Positions 23,501 through 32,048 are shown, counted from the stretch's first letter. The stretch is DNA of 55,335 nucleotides from an uncultured Opitutales bacterium (GCA_944389885.1 CALXNZ010000017.1:1-55335); one strand, 5' to 3'. Translations and numbers: made by a program. Notes: generated by a model not told the origin, from the sequence alone.

Positions 23501-23576
23501 TGTAAAAACTATGGGCGAGGACATTAAAAGCTTAAAAGCTTCCGTAATGGCTCTTACCGAAGGAAAGGACAAATAA
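20574..23576 (+). CDS. Tail tape measure protein
   Basis: A 1,000-residue protein. The N-terminal 230 residues are helical (NIEVAVNAQLESLNKIQNAI). A hydrophobic region lies at about 250-330 (GGLSSLAVGFAFSKIGGLAS; ALFKMVASGMSVAKAAS). A very long coiled coil runs to about 800, rich in Glu/Lys/Ala. A Ser/Gly/Asn-rich C-terminal part (about 800-960) ends with a short helix. This is the tape measure layout, setting tail length, and the place after the G/T chaperones confirms it. Confidence 0.88.
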   Translation: MADEKFNIEVAVNAQLESLNKIQNAIGDLNQKLNGLSERASDVNKVWSGAMYNIGAKMSDLALKFPSFATAAIQAFGQQEAAVQKLAAAIRSQGGNVSEVLPIMSSFASEMQRITTYGDEQVLAMQSMATAMGVSADQMNLCIQGAIGLTNVYGIGLNEAVRAAAAVVQGKTEKLNELIPALSKCKSETEKYALAEKAMKDGFAQAKAEAETTAGKLKQAANAWGDLAEVAGGTFAPVAVDVANALKFICEQLSKNSEITQIFIGGLSSLAVGFAFSKIGGLASVAALFKMVASGMSVAKAASDGLNASLRANPLGIAVTAVSAFGMVVAHLHSKEKERYEQNIEQSREYRDGIDAEINAMKQWGISAENNKKRTAEVAAEIAKLKAEQAEYERANIRSVNTGSMGGIAVYIDPAARAQLDNYRAKIEKLEERQKAAANAKELDALAAKRHAEVVKAANEILAKSAKEMRAAKSATEALNVTREKYASTEKEIAELDKALKSGNVADSQRIATAERLSQARKELLELGKKEIEQQLAIASSQYDVRKTAELKKQNELELQLAGARLRGDKDNAKSLENNLADVKLQQKRLDLISSYVSARNGEIKTSDDLKQTQSDAARYANAILESEKERAETEKWLAAEVEGNKTVQRGLEMDILRARASGNEELAKEIEGKLRVSQIASEIFETTRKEGMSRKELESLMETARGQAQERYELEKSVSDELERQNLAKDAQSKIEDILLANKIEQLKAEGKITEARELEREREIKRTLAGLKGVSAEDKEKLANTMRQTNSYRAKQETSRKESAPGATTKNYGGSKGSSNTIGESSSDMLSSGGTSRQTGRPATVSAKSAALYDEWKAAGGSKSGQSWTDFRKSRSAAVGNKEAQAQAQGILSATESTAKNIAYRNIPQVGGVLGGVLGSISESRKQPSLSNNNNQKLAANPALNNKLESMQVDSSKENSKDSSAQSLGEIAAVVKTMGEDIKSLKASVMALTEGKDK

Positions 23577-24568
23577 TGCTTGATCCATCAAACGACTTTA
23601 ATGCACCGTGTTATGACGACACCTTCCGCCGTAATTTCTACTTCAAAGAATTCAAACGTTTAGATGAGTACTTTATTGAACTCGACTACTGGATTATGCG
23701 CGAGGCATTTTCGTCGCGCATGGGGGCTTATTTAAATTTGAACCAGCGCCATTATGACGATTCTGGTTCGGGCGAGGAGATATTCCGCGATTTGTCCGAA
23801 TCGGAAAGAAAGCTTTTTGAAAGCAGAAACTATTTTGTAGGCGACGAAATTATCGATGTCAGTACTTCTAAATTTGGAGATATTTACCATGTAACGGAGG
23901 TTTATGTATATGCTCCAAAAATAACTTTTACTTCTACCTCTACTGAGGTTGTAAATTTTCCGACACTGGTCGATTTTAATTTCAACTATTCAAAAACGTA
24001 TTCTTTCAACCAAATACAATATCTTTGTGGGCTTGATGAAATCGGTTTCATTTCAAATGACTTAACGCTTGGGGATGAGTTCTACATAGAAAGATTCAAG
24101 CAAGTTATTGGTTATAGAACATATTATGAGTGCCGCTCAAGCATGTTGACAGTTTCTCGTCGGGAAGGTTCATACATATGGGCTAAAGCATCTGGATTTA
24201 CAAATCCATACACCGGCGAGACTTGGACGGCTAAACAGGTTGTCTTTGACCACCGCGATGTAAGCGGCGGAGTTTTATATGTTAAATCGCCGACAAAGAC
24301 TTATCCTACTCGGGCACTCCAGGTTTCCGTCCGCAAAGAGACTACTTTTTATTCATTTTACAAACGCGAACTCTATGAAAAGTTTTTCCCAAAGGATCCA
24401 TCAACAGGAATTGAAGTTGGACAGATAGATTCTGGAACTAATCCTACTTACGTGACATACAAGGTTATGGTTCAAAATGGTAACGAAATCAGACCAAGCC
24501 CTTCAACCGAAACCGAGGTCTTTAAAAATTTGTGGAGGATCGACGATTTTTACACCGTTGCACGCTAA
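23576..24568 (+). CDS. Tail protein after the tape measure, last phage gene
   Basis: A 330-residue protein whose ATG overlaps the tape measure stop (TAATG). It is rich in Tyr, Phe, Thr and strands, with aromatic patches (YFIELDYWIMREAFSSRMG), as in distal tail or hub components. No family recognised. AT-richer than the head genes. It is followed at once by the phage right end, so no separate tip, fibre or receptor-binding gene is seen. Confidence 0.55.
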   Translation: MLDPSNDFNAPCYDDTFRRNFYFKEFKRLDEYFIELDYWIMREAFSSRMGAYLNLNQRHYDDSGSGEEIFRDLSESERKLFESRNYFVGDEIIDVSTSKFGDIYHVTEVYVYAPKITFTSTSTEVVNFPTLVDFNFNYSKTYSFNQIQYLCGLDEIGFISNDLTLGDEFYIERFKQVIGYRTYYECRSSMLTVSRREGSYIWAKASGFTNPYTGETWTAKQVVFDHRDVSGGVLYVKSPTKTYPTRALQVSVRKETTFYSFYKRELYEKFFPKDPSTGIEVGQIDSGTNPTYVTYKVMVQNGNEIRPSPSTETEVFKNLWRIDDFYTVAR

Positions 24569-24618
24569 CTTAAACTACATTGCAAAATCATTGCAACGAT
24601 TCTAAAAACGACAGAATA

Positions 24619-24655
24619 TCCTCAAACGTTCGATTCTTTTCCTCAAACCGTCCGA
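24619..24655. repeat. Direct repeats just inside the inferred phage right end
   Basis: TCCTCAAACGTTCGA at 24619-24633 and TCCTCAAACCGTCCGA at 24640-24655 are near-identical, 21 bases apart. Repeats inside each end are where MuA-like transposases bind. ATTGCAA also occurs twice, at 24579-24585 and 24590-24596. Confidence 0.55.
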
Positions 24656-24669
24656 CGCGATACAGAGAT
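24656..24669. other. Inferred prophage right end and target duplication
   Basis: CGCGATACA at 24656-24664 ends with CA. Read from outside, the phage end would be TGTATCGCG, in agreement with the 5'-TG ends of transposable phages. The next five bases, GAGAT (24665-24669), would be the duplicated target. The left end is outside, so the duplication cannot be confirmed here. Confidence 0.4.
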
Positions 24670-25317
24670 AATCGTAAATCGGAAGATCCATAAAATTGTC
24701 AGCCATGGATATTCTACCCATGCGAACCTCTATATCTCCAAAACGCGTATTCAAAGTTTGGCCCAAATAGAGCTCATAAAACATGGCCCCTCCCGTCACA
24801 TACGACTCCGATACCGTAAAGAAGTTTCCTATCTTCCCCGAAAGATTTGAACCCGCATTATACGCCCCGCTTATTGTAAATTGAGCGCCTTTCCAGCCTA
24901 AAATTTTTCCCAAGTCAAGGTTTGCCCCGTATATCATCTCATGCGTGTAGCATGTTCCCTGCCCGGCCCCGCCGTATGGATTCGAGAGCAAGACCGCATA
25001 ATAGTCGAAAAATATGCCTACTCCCGCATTCTCTTCCAAATAGCTTTGCCCATCGGATATCTCATTGGACAGATAATCCAATCCAAAATTTCCGTACGGC
25101 AAATTATACTGTTCCTGTGCAAAAGAAACAGAATTCAGCGACAGCCAAATAAGCATTACAGGAATATATTTTCTCATATAAAGTCATTTTTTAAGAGAAT
25201 AAATTTTATATTTTATCGGAACTAAATTTATTTTATTTAATAAAAATGTCCATAAAATAAAAAGAAACGGCTATGCCGCACAAGTCGTAAGCCTACAGCG
25301 GAAAAAGGTAAATTCCG

Positions 25318-25899
25318 CTACTTAAGCGCCACATGAAAACGTATCGAAAGAGCGCGCAACAAGAAGATTATCAAAAACGCCAAAATTATATTGGGATAGA
25401 ATGAGAATACCGCAAGCCCTACAATCGACGCCGACGCATAGATTTCGCCCCGGAAGATGAAAGGCTGGCGATTCATGCAGATATCGCGCAACAGACCTCC
25501 GCCGCAGCCTGTAATGACGCCCATTATTATGGACACTTCGGGATTTTGAAGAACAGAATCGGCAATCATATACCCCTGGACGGAAAATAAGCTCAGGCCT
25601 ATTGCGTCAAACCAATTTACAATGTTTTGGCGGTCTTCAATAAAGCGCGAAGCCAAATACACCAATACCGAAGCGGCGATGCAAATATTCAGCGAATACA
25701 GATAGGCGTCGTGCAGCCAAAACACGGGCCTGCCGAGAATGACGTCCCTGAGTGTCCCCCCCCCTATTCCGGTGACGGTGCCGACTATTATATATCCTAT
25801 TATATCGAGATCGCGCTTGAATGCCGCGAGAGCCCCGGAAATTGCGAACGCCAACAGTCCGAGTATTTCGACAAACAACATTAGCTGCTGCTGGTCCAT
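25318..25899 (-). CDS. TRIC/YadS-family membrane channel (UPF0126)
   Basis: A 193-residue membrane protein with about seven hydrophobic segments and two copies of a glycine-rich motif, GTVTGIGGGTLRDVILGRPV and GVITGCGGGLLRDICMNRQP. This is the signature of the TRIC/YadS (UPF0126) family, trimeric intracellular cation channels in which the paired glycine turns line the pore. One base separates it from the acyltransferase upstream, so it is co-transcribed. The ion and physiological role in bacteria are not settled. Confidence 0.85.
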   Translation of the reverse strand: MDQQQLMLFVEILGLLAFAISGALAAFKRDLDIIGYIIVGTVTGIGGGTLRDVILGRPVFWLHDAYLYSLNICIAASVLVYLASRFIEDRQNIVNWFDAIGLSLFSVQGYMIADSVLQNPEVSIIMGVITGCGGGLLRDICMNRQPFIFRGEIYASASIVGLAVFSFYPNIILAFLIIFLLRALSIRFHVALK

Positions 25900-25900
25900 A

Positions 25901-27784
25901 TTATTCGCCGCCTTTTGATGAAGATATATCCGGAGTGGACAACCCGTGAAATTTGCGATAAGCCACGGCTTTTTCGGCGCCCATGTACGACTTGAGAAGC
26001 TTTGGTTCCGTTTTTAAGAGATTAACCATTATAAGGCCGTCTATGCAGCTGCCGAAATCCCTGTCGACATTGAAGGCCAAGAGTTCGCCGTCGAGCTTGA
26101 GATAATGTTTAAGGAGAGTCGGAATTCCCTTGTTGTCGAGCTCTATTTCCGACACGAGGGCCGAAATGTGCTCTATATCCTGGACTCCCGTCAGCAGGGC
26201 TTTTTTATCCGCATTATTTAGGCGCACTTTAGGCGGCTTCTTTGCCTTGACAAATTTTGCGAGTTCTTCGGAGGTTTTTCTTTCGCTCAAAAATTGGATT
26301 ATCAAATCCTTCGATATTTGATTGTACTCCGTGCTTATGCTGACGGGGCCGTAAAGGGTTCTATAATGCGGATGCCGGCTGAGATACTCTCCTATACCTC
26401 GCCATAGTATTGCCAGAGTGGAGCGTTTCTTTTGATACTCGCTTGCGATAAACGAACGCCCCATTTCTAAGGCCGGAGAAATTCTATCTATGAGTTCGGG
26501 TTTTATCTTAAACAAGGTGGAAGCGTAGAGCCCCTGGATTCCAAGCGACTGCAATATTTTATCGGTTCTGCCTATTCTATATGCGCCGACTATGCTCTTG
26601 TTTTCAGAATCCCACATGAACATGTGGAGGTAATACTGGTCGAACTCGTCGCTGTCCACGCTCTTGCCGGTGCCTTCCCCGACTTCCCTAAAAGTCTTTT
26701 CGCGAAGCCTGCCGATTTCCAGCATCGTCCATTTTATCTGCCATGCCTCCGCGCAATAGACGCTAAACTTATCCCCTTTTATCAGACATGCTTCATCTGG
26801 GAGAGCCGCAATTTCGTCGGCCATTTTTTGGGGATCTATCGGAAGTATGAGTTCCTGAAGCTCGCGCTGGCGCAAGGGAAATATTTTACCTATGCTCTTG
26901 TGTATATTCTTTATCTGCCATGCGGAGGCCATTTTATCGGCGCTCTGCCTATAGCTCTTTTCGCCGAGCATATATGAATTAAGGCGCATCCACGACGTCA
27001 ATTCCTCGTCAGTATGGAATTCCTCTATCTGGCGCGGAAGTATGGGCGTGCCAACCCTTATGCGCACGGGAATGCGCTTGCGGGCCCTTAAAAACATTTC
27101 GCGCACCAACAGGGCGGTTCTGAGGCGCGGATGTATAAGTCCGCAAAAATAAAAAAACCAAGAGTTTCTGCCCTCAAAAAACACAGGCAAGACGGTCGCC
27201 CCCGTGCGCTTTATTATCTGGGAAATATTAGTATTCCACTCGGGGTCGCAAATACATCTGTCGGAAATGTTCAGATAAGAAACCGTCCCGGAAGGGAAAG
27301 TGCCTACGCAGCCTCCGGATTTCAGTACTTTTATCATTTCGCGCATAGCCCCTATATTCTCGGCAGTAGCGGAAGCTCCCCCAAAAGGATTAACGGATAT
27401 TGACCATGGCTTTATCTCGTCCATTCGGCAAAGGAGAGAATTGAGGACAAGTTTTGTGTCATCGCGCACAGAGAGCAGCATTGCCCCCATTGCGATTCCG
27501 TCGAGCCCTCCCAAGGGGTGGTTCGAGACTACTACAAGAGGGCCGGAGGTGGGAATTTTTTTAATATCTCTTTCGTCCACCTCATAACTAAAGCCTATTG
27601 CGCAAACGGCGCGATTGAAGAAATTCCCATATTCCGGATGTGCGCGCAAAAACACATAGGCCTTGTTAAGTTCTTCGAGTCCCATAAAGCGCATGAAGGC
27701 GCGCCCGAACAGCGCATATGCCGCGCGCGAGAACCAACCTTTGCACATTGGCTTCAAATCTACAAGCTTTTCGGGCTCTGACAT
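25901..27784 (-). CDS. OlsF-like bifunctional acyltransferase for amino-acid lipids
   Basis: A 627-residue protein. The N-terminal domain (about 60-270) has the PlsC-type motif SNHPLGGLDG at residue 87 and GTFPSGTVSY, a lysolipid O-acyltransferase. The C-terminal domain (about 310-540), with SDEFDQYYLHMFMWDSENKS, and ALEMGRSFIASEYQKKRSTL, is OlsB-like, the GNAT-related N-acyltransferase of ornithine lipid synthesis. Two steps in one chain is the OlsF layout. The head group (ornithine, glycine or other) cannot be read from sequence. It follows cimA by 31 bases. Confidence 0.8.
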   Translation of the reverse strand: MSEPEKLVDLKPMCKGWFSRAAYALFGRAFMRFMGLEELNKAYVFLRAHPEYGNFFNRAVCAIGFSYEVDERDIKKIPTSGPLVVVSNHPLGGLDGIAMGAMLLSVRDDTKLVLNSLLCRMDEIKPWSISVNPFGGASATAENIGAMREMIKVLKSGGCVGTFPSGTVSYLNISDRCICDPEWNTNISQIIKRTGATVLPVFFEGRNSWFFYFCGLIHPRLRTALLVREMFLRARKRIPVRIRVGTPILPRQIEEFHTDEELTSWMRLNSYMLGEKSYRQSADKMASAWQIKNIHKSIGKIFPLRQRELQELILPIDPQKMADEIAALPDEACLIKGDKFSVYCAEAWQIKWTMLEIGRLREKTFREVGEGTGKSVDSDEFDQYYLHMFMWDSENKSIVGAYRIGRTDKILQSLGIQGLYASTLFKIKPELIDRISPALEMGRSFIASEYQKKRSTLAILWRGIGEYLSRHPHYRTLYGPVSISTEYNQISKDLIIQFLSERKTSEELAKFVKAKKPPKVRLNNADKKALLTGVQDIEHISALVSEIELDNKGIPTLLKHYLKLDGELLAFNVDRDFGSCIDGLIMVNLLKTEPKLLKSYMGAEKAVAYRKFHGLSTPDISSSKGGE

Positions 27785-27815
27785 ACTCTTGATAATTTAG
27801 CCCCTATCGAAAAAA

Positions 27816-29408
27816 TCAACCCTTAAAAAACGCGTCGTCTTGGGCCAGTCTAAACTCGAACGCGTCTTTTATGGCCTCCCAGGACGCCACGATAATATTG
27901 TCGGAAGCACCCACAGTTCCCCATGTTTTATTGCCTTCGCGGGTTTCAACCGAAACTCTCGTTATGGCGTTTGTTCCTGCGCCCGAATCTATTATGCGCA
28001 CTTTGAAATCCGTAAGTTCTATATTTTTCAACTGCGGGAAACGCTTTGTGAGGGCTTTGCGGAGGGCCATATCGAGAGCCGCAACCGGACCGTGAGTTTC
28101 GGCGACTGTATGTTCTATGTTTCCGTCAACTTCAAGTTTTACGGTAGCTTCGGATTTTGTAGTTTTTGAAATCTCATCGCATTCCACTATAACGCGGTAG
28201 CCGCGCACCTTAAAATGCTCGGAATTTTTCTTCAGAAAGCGCGAGAGCAACAATTCAAACGACGCGTCCGCGGCCTCGTATTCGTATCCGCGAAATTCAA
28301 GATTTTTAAGCTCGTCGAGAAAAGATTTTATGGCCGGATCTTTTGAATCGACATCCACGCCGAGCTCCCTTGCCTTCATCATGATAGAAGCCCTTCCGGA
28401 CATATCGCTGACAAGCACGCGCGTTTTGTTTCCCACAAGAGCCGGGTCTATGTGCTCATAACTGCGCTTAACTTTGTTTGCGGCGTCGGCATGCACACCT
28501 CCCTTGTGAGCAAAGGACGAAGCTCCCACATAGGGCTGGTGGATATCGCTGCGCAGATTCGCCATTTCGTCCATGAAAAGCGACAAATCGCGGAGTTTTT
28601 TGATATTCGGAGCGCAATTCAAATCATACCCGAGCTTCAAGGACAGATTGGGGATTATCGTGCATAAGTTTGCGTTTCCGTTGCGTTCGCCGAGCCCGTT
28701 CAAAGTTCCTTGGACCATAGTCGCCCCGCAATCCACCCCGAGCATCGACAGCGCCACACCGAGGCCGCAATCATTATGGCAGTGCAATCCAAGCGGGGTA
28801 TCGCCCAATATCGAGGCCGCAGCCTCAACGCCTTTTACAAACTCCGACGGCATAGTTCCGCCGTTAGTATCGCACAACACGACAAACTCCGCACCTCCGC
28901 GCTTGGCGGCCGCGAGGGTTTGCAAGGCGTAATCGGGATTGTCTTTCCAGCCGTCAAAGAAGTGCTCGGCGTCGTATATCACTTTTCTGCCCTTGCCCGA
29001 CAAATACGCGATGCTTTCCTCTATCATTTTGAGGTTTTCTTCCGCGCTTGTCTTAATCACTTTTTCGACATGCAAGAGCCAAGTTTTGCCGAAAATCGTC
29101 ACATAAGGGGTTTCGGCTTCGAGCAGTAGGGTCAGTTGCCCATCGTCCTCAGGGCGTATGCCGGCGCGGCGAGTCGAGCCGAAAGCCGATATTTTTGCAT
29201 GTTTTAGCTTGAGATTCTTGACCTGTTCAAAATAGGCCATATCTCTTGGATTTGACCCGGGAAATCCTCCTTCTATAAAGTCGATGCCGAATATGTCCAT
29301 TTTTTCGGTGAGGCGCAGTTTAGCGCTTGCCGAAAGCGAGACTCCCTCGCACTGGGTGCCGTCGCGCAATGTGGTGTCGTAAACAAATACTTTTTTCATG
29401 CCGTTCAT
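27816..29408 (-). CDS. cimA: Citramalate synthase
   Basis: A 530-residue member of the homocitrate/isopropylmalate synthase family. DTTLRDGTQCEGVSLS at the N-terminus and GLHCHNDCGLG near 200 bind the metal and 2-oxoacid. The C-terminal third is a LeuA-type regulatory dimer domain (GPVAALDMALRKALTKRFPQ). The long insert-free barrel of about 530 residues is that of CimA rather than LeuA. It makes citramalate from pyruvate and acetyl-CoA, a threonine-independent route to isoleucine. The ATG at 29408 is three codons before a second ATG at 29399. It lies downstream of thrC. Confidence 0.85.
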   Translation of the reverse strand: MNGMKKVFVYDTTLRDGTQCEGVSLSASAKLRLTEKMDIFGIDFIEGGFPGSNPRDMAYFEQVKNLKLKHAKISAFGSTRRAGIRPEDDGQLTLLLEAETPYVTIFGKTWLLHVEKVIKTSAEENLKMIEESIAYLSGKGRKVIYDAEHFFDGWKDNPDYALQTLAAAKRGGAEFVVLCDTNGGTMPSEFVKGVEAAASILGDTPLGLHCHNDCGLGVALSMLGVDCGATMVQGTLNGLGERNGNANLCTIIPNLSLKLGYDLNCAPNIKKLRDLSLFMDEMANLRSDIHQPYVGASSFAHKGGVHADAANKVKRSYEHIDPALVGNKTRVLVSDMSGRASIMMKARELGVDVDSKDPAIKSFLDELKNLEFRGYEYEAADASFELLLSRFLKKNSEHFKVRGYRVIVECDEISKTTKSEATVKLEVDGNIEHTVAETHGPVAALDMALRKALTKRFPQLKNIELTDFKVRIIDSGAGTNAITRVSVETREGNKTWGTVGASDNIIVASWEAIKDAFEFRLAQDDAFFKG

Positions 29409-29462
29409 TTTGATTCTATGGTGTGGTTGGCAGTTTCTGCGCCCTTTGACAAAAAATCGTTT

Positions 29463-30824
29463 CTATTTAATGCCGCGGCTTTCTATAAAAGAGCGCACAC
29501 TTTGTGCGTCGGCGTCCATTACGGTCTTTTCAATTTTTCTCGAGAGCAGGGCTTCGAGAGCCGGGCTTACAGGCTTAACTCCGGTTGCTTTTTCTATAAG
29601 TTCCGGGAATTTTGCAGGATGGGCCGTCGCCAATACAACTTTTGAAGAATCTCCGGATAAATCCGCAAAAGCGCAAGCGGTATGGGGATCTATTGTGACG
29701 CCATAGTCGCGCCGGACTTTGGCTATGGTATCGGCGATGCGGGCGTCGTCCATTCTCGACGATGTAAAGTTTTCCGCCTTAAAGTTTTCAAATTTCCAAG
29801 AACCCGTTTTCTTGAAAGTTTCCATGACATTGCGGACGCTGTCCGAATTTCTGTCGAGCAGGAAGTAGATAAAGCGCTCGAAGTTTGAGGCCACTTGTAT
29901 ATCCATAGACGGGGCATAGCTTGGCTCGACCTTGCCGATTTTATAAACTCCGGTGGAGAAGAGTCTAAACAGGATATCGTTTTGGTTTGTGGCCACTTTA
30001 AACCCGCCGGCGGGCATTCCCGACTTCCAAGCGAGCCAGCCGGCGAGGACATTGCCGAAGTTGCCGGTAGGCACTATATAAGTTGCGTTTTCCCGCTCCG
30101 ATTTGGGCAGGCGCAAACTCGCGTAAACATAGTACACGCACTGGGCCAAAATGCGGGCAAGGTTTATGGAATTTACCGCCCCGAGATTCCATTTGGCCTT
30201 AAATTCCAAATCTCCGAACAGTTCTTTCACGATTGCCTGGGCGTCGTCGAAAGTCCCGCGAATGGCAATCGGGAATACATTGTCTGCTCCCGTGCAAGCC
30301 ATTTGACGTTCCTGCAGGGGCGAAATTCTGCCTTCGGGGTACAATATAAATATATTTACCCCGCGTTTGCCGAGCATTCCGTTTATGGCGGCGCTTCCAG
30401 TATCTCCGCTTGTGGCCCCCAACACGTTCATCACGCGAGACGTTTTTGACAAAATATACTCGTTTAGATTCCCGAGAAACTGCAGGGCGAAATCTTTAAA
30501 AGCCAGAGTCGGGCCGTGGAACAGCTCCAGCATATAGAGTTTGTCGGAAAGCTTGCGCAACGGGGCTATTTGGGCATCGTCAAAATTTTTATACGACGCC
30601 GCCACCAATTTTTTAAGGTCGGCTTCCGGCATATCGTCGGCGAAGAGGCGCAGAAATTCAAAGCACAATTCCGGATACGACAGATTTTCCCAAGTCGGAT
30701 AAAGCTTTGAAATATCCGGCATAGACTCCGGCACGAACAGGCCGCCGTCGGGGGCCAAGCCTTCCGAAACTGCCTCTAAAAATCGCGGATTTCCGCCTTT
30801 CCCTCTTGTGCTTACATAACGCAT
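29463..30824 (-). CDS. thrC: Threonine synthase
   Basis: A 453-residue fold-type II PLP enzyme starting MRYVSTRGKGGNPRFLEAVS. HGPTLAFKDFALQF near residue 105 contains the PLP lysine, and NVLGATSGDTGSAAINGMLG binds the cofactor phosphate. PTGNFGNVLAGWLAWKSGMP follows. It converts O-phosphohomoserine to threonine. It lies ten bases after the aspartate kinase gene, so both steps of the aspartate pathway are co-transcribed. Confidence 0.93.
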   Translation of the reverse strand: MRYVSTRGKGGNPRFLEAVSEGLAPDGGLFVPESMPDISKLYPTWENLSYPELCFEFLRLFADDMPEADLKKLVAASYKNFDDAQIAPLRKLSDKLYMLELFHGPTLAFKDFALQFLGNLNEYILSKTSRVMNVLGATSGDTGSAAINGMLGKRGVNIFILYPEGRISPLQERQMACTGADNVFPIAIRGTFDDAQAIVKELFGDLEFKAKWNLGAVNSINLARILAQCVYYVYASLRLPKSERENATYIVPTGNFGNVLAGWLAWKSGMPAGGFKVATNQNDILFRLFSTGVYKIGKVEPSYAPSMDIQVASNFERFIYFLLDRNSDSVRNVMETFKKTGSWKFENFKAENFTSSRMDDARIADTIAKVRRDYGVTIDPHTACAFADLSGDSSKVVLATAHPAKFPELIEKATGVKPVSPALEALLSRKIEKTVMDADAQSVRSFIESRGIK

Positions 30825-30833
30825 GCGCGACGC

Positions 30834-32048
30834 CTACTTATCGAGATCGAATGCCGAATGCAGGGCCGAAGCCGCAAGTTCCGCATCTTCGAGCGATATG
30901 CCAACCGATATTTTAATTTCGCTGGTGGTTATTACTTGAATATTGATGTTGTTGTCGGCAAGAGTTTTGAAGAATTTTGCAGCCACGCCGCTATGCGAGC
31001 GCATACCGGTGCCTATGACGGAAACTTTTGCTATATCTCCGGTGAGCGACACGTTTGCGCCTTTAAGGCCGCTGCACACGCCGCGCAATATGCGTTCGGC
31101 TTTGGAAGCGTCGTCTTTTGATACTGTAAATGTGAGGTTTGCCTTGCCGCCGCGCCCTATGTTTTGAACTATCATATCCACGACGATTCCGCCCTCGCCG
31201 AGTTTTCTAAATATTTCCGCCGCGGTGCCGGGCTTGTCCGGAAGGTCGCTAAGCGTGACTTTCGTTTGGTTTCTATCTACGGCGACGCCGCTGATTACGA
31301 CGTCTTCCAATGAAGGTGCTTCAGATTTCACTATAGTTCCGGGTTCGTTGTTAAAACTTGATCTGACTTCAAATACCACATTATATTTCTGGGCAAATTC
31401 CACGCTGCGCGCCTGCATTACTTTGGAGCCGAGGGACGCCATTTCGAGGAGCTCCTCGTACGACATTTCCGGAATCTTTTTAGCTTTTTTTACTATGCGA
31501 GGATCGGCGGTATAGATGCCATCAACATCTGTGTATATTTGGCAAATATCGGCATTTAGGGTTGCTGCGAGAGCTATGGCTGAGAGGTCGCTGCCGCCGC
31601 GTCCGAGGGTAGTCACGTTTCCGTCATCGTCCACACCCTGGAAGCCCGCCACTATGACTACTTTGCCTTCGTTAAGCAATTTTTGTATATCGCCTCCGGT
31701 AATTTCCACTATGCGGGCGCGAGTATGGGCGAAGTCTGTATGGATACCAGCCTGCGCGCCGGTTCTGGACTCCGCCTTAACGCCGAGAGAATGTAAAGCC
31801 ATAGCGGTAAGGGCTATAGTTTCCTGCTCCCCGACGGCCAAGAGCATATCCATTTCTCTTTCGTCCGGCTCCTTATTGAGTGATTTTGCCCTTTCTATAA
31901 GGGCGTTGGTCACACCGCTGCGAGCGGATACAACTACTACTACCTTATTGCCGTCGTCGACAAAAGTTTTTATACGGCGTGCTACATTCATGATTCTATC
32001 GGTATCCCCTACCGATGTGCCGCCATATTTTTGAACAATGAGTGCCAT
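30834..32048 (-). CDS. lysC: Aspartate kinase
   Basis: A 404-residue protein from ATG 32048 (MALIVQKYGGTSVGD); an upstream frame adds 26 residues with no support. KYGGTSVG is the kinase signature; GRGGSDLSAIALAATLNADI and YTDVDGIYTADPRIV are active-site elements. Two C-terminal ACT domains (about 265-400) bind the feedback amino acids. This first enzyme of the aspartate family pathway heads the lysC-thrC-cimA group. Monofunctional, without homoserine dehydrogenase. Confidence 0.93.
   Translation of the reverse strand: MALIVQKYGGTSVGDTDRIMNVARRIKTFVDDGNKVVVVVSARSGVTNALIERAKSLNKEPDEREMDMLLAVGEQETIALTAMALHSLGVKAESRTGAQAGIHTDFAHTRARIVEITGGDIQKLLNEGKVVIVAGFQGVDDDGNVTTLGRGGSDLSAIALAATLNADICQIYTDVDGIYTADPRIVKKAKKIPEMSYEELLEMASLGSKVMQARSVEFAQKYNVVFEVRSSFNNEPGTIVKSEAPSLEDVVISGVAVDRNQTKVTLSDLPDKPGTAAEIFRKLGEGGIVVDMIVQNIGRGGKANLTFTVSKDDASKAERILRGVCSGLKGANVSLTGDIAKVSVIGTGMRSHSGVAAKFFKTLADNNINIQVITTSEIKISVGISLEDAELAASALHSAFDLDK

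Larger units (their letters stand above)
1..24664 (+). mobile_element. Mu-like prophage, left end outside the window
   Basis: The run contains a phage repressor with divergent early genes, Mu-type packaging, portal, protease and head genes in Mu order, and a long-tail module without a sheath protein, as in B3/D3112-type transposable siphophages. The early genes run off the left edge, so the MuA/MuB-type transposition genes are not seen. The right boundary at about 24,664 is inferred from a CA dinucleotide followed by porin coding sequence, with two 15-16 bp direct repeats just inside. Most of the late region is GC-richer than the flanking chromosome, with AT-rich islands at 1,200-3,600, 17,800-19,000 and 23,600-24,560. 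Phage identity is firm; the exact end is tentative. Confidence 0.88.
24602..25177 (-). pseudogene. OprB-like porin, interrupted by the prophage
   Basis: A 191-residue reading from ATG 25177 with signal peptide (MRKYIPVMLIWLSLNSVSFA). Strand-rich segments such as GVGIFFDYYAVLLSNPYGG, GKILGWKGAQFTISGAYNAG and GDIEVRMGRISMADNFMDLP match the N-terminal half of OprB-type carbohydrate porins, which are about 400-450 residues. The match stops near IYDYL at about 24,665. The last about 20 residues are read through the phage end. So only the 5' half lies here; the 3' half should lie to the left of the prophage. Confidence 0.65.
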
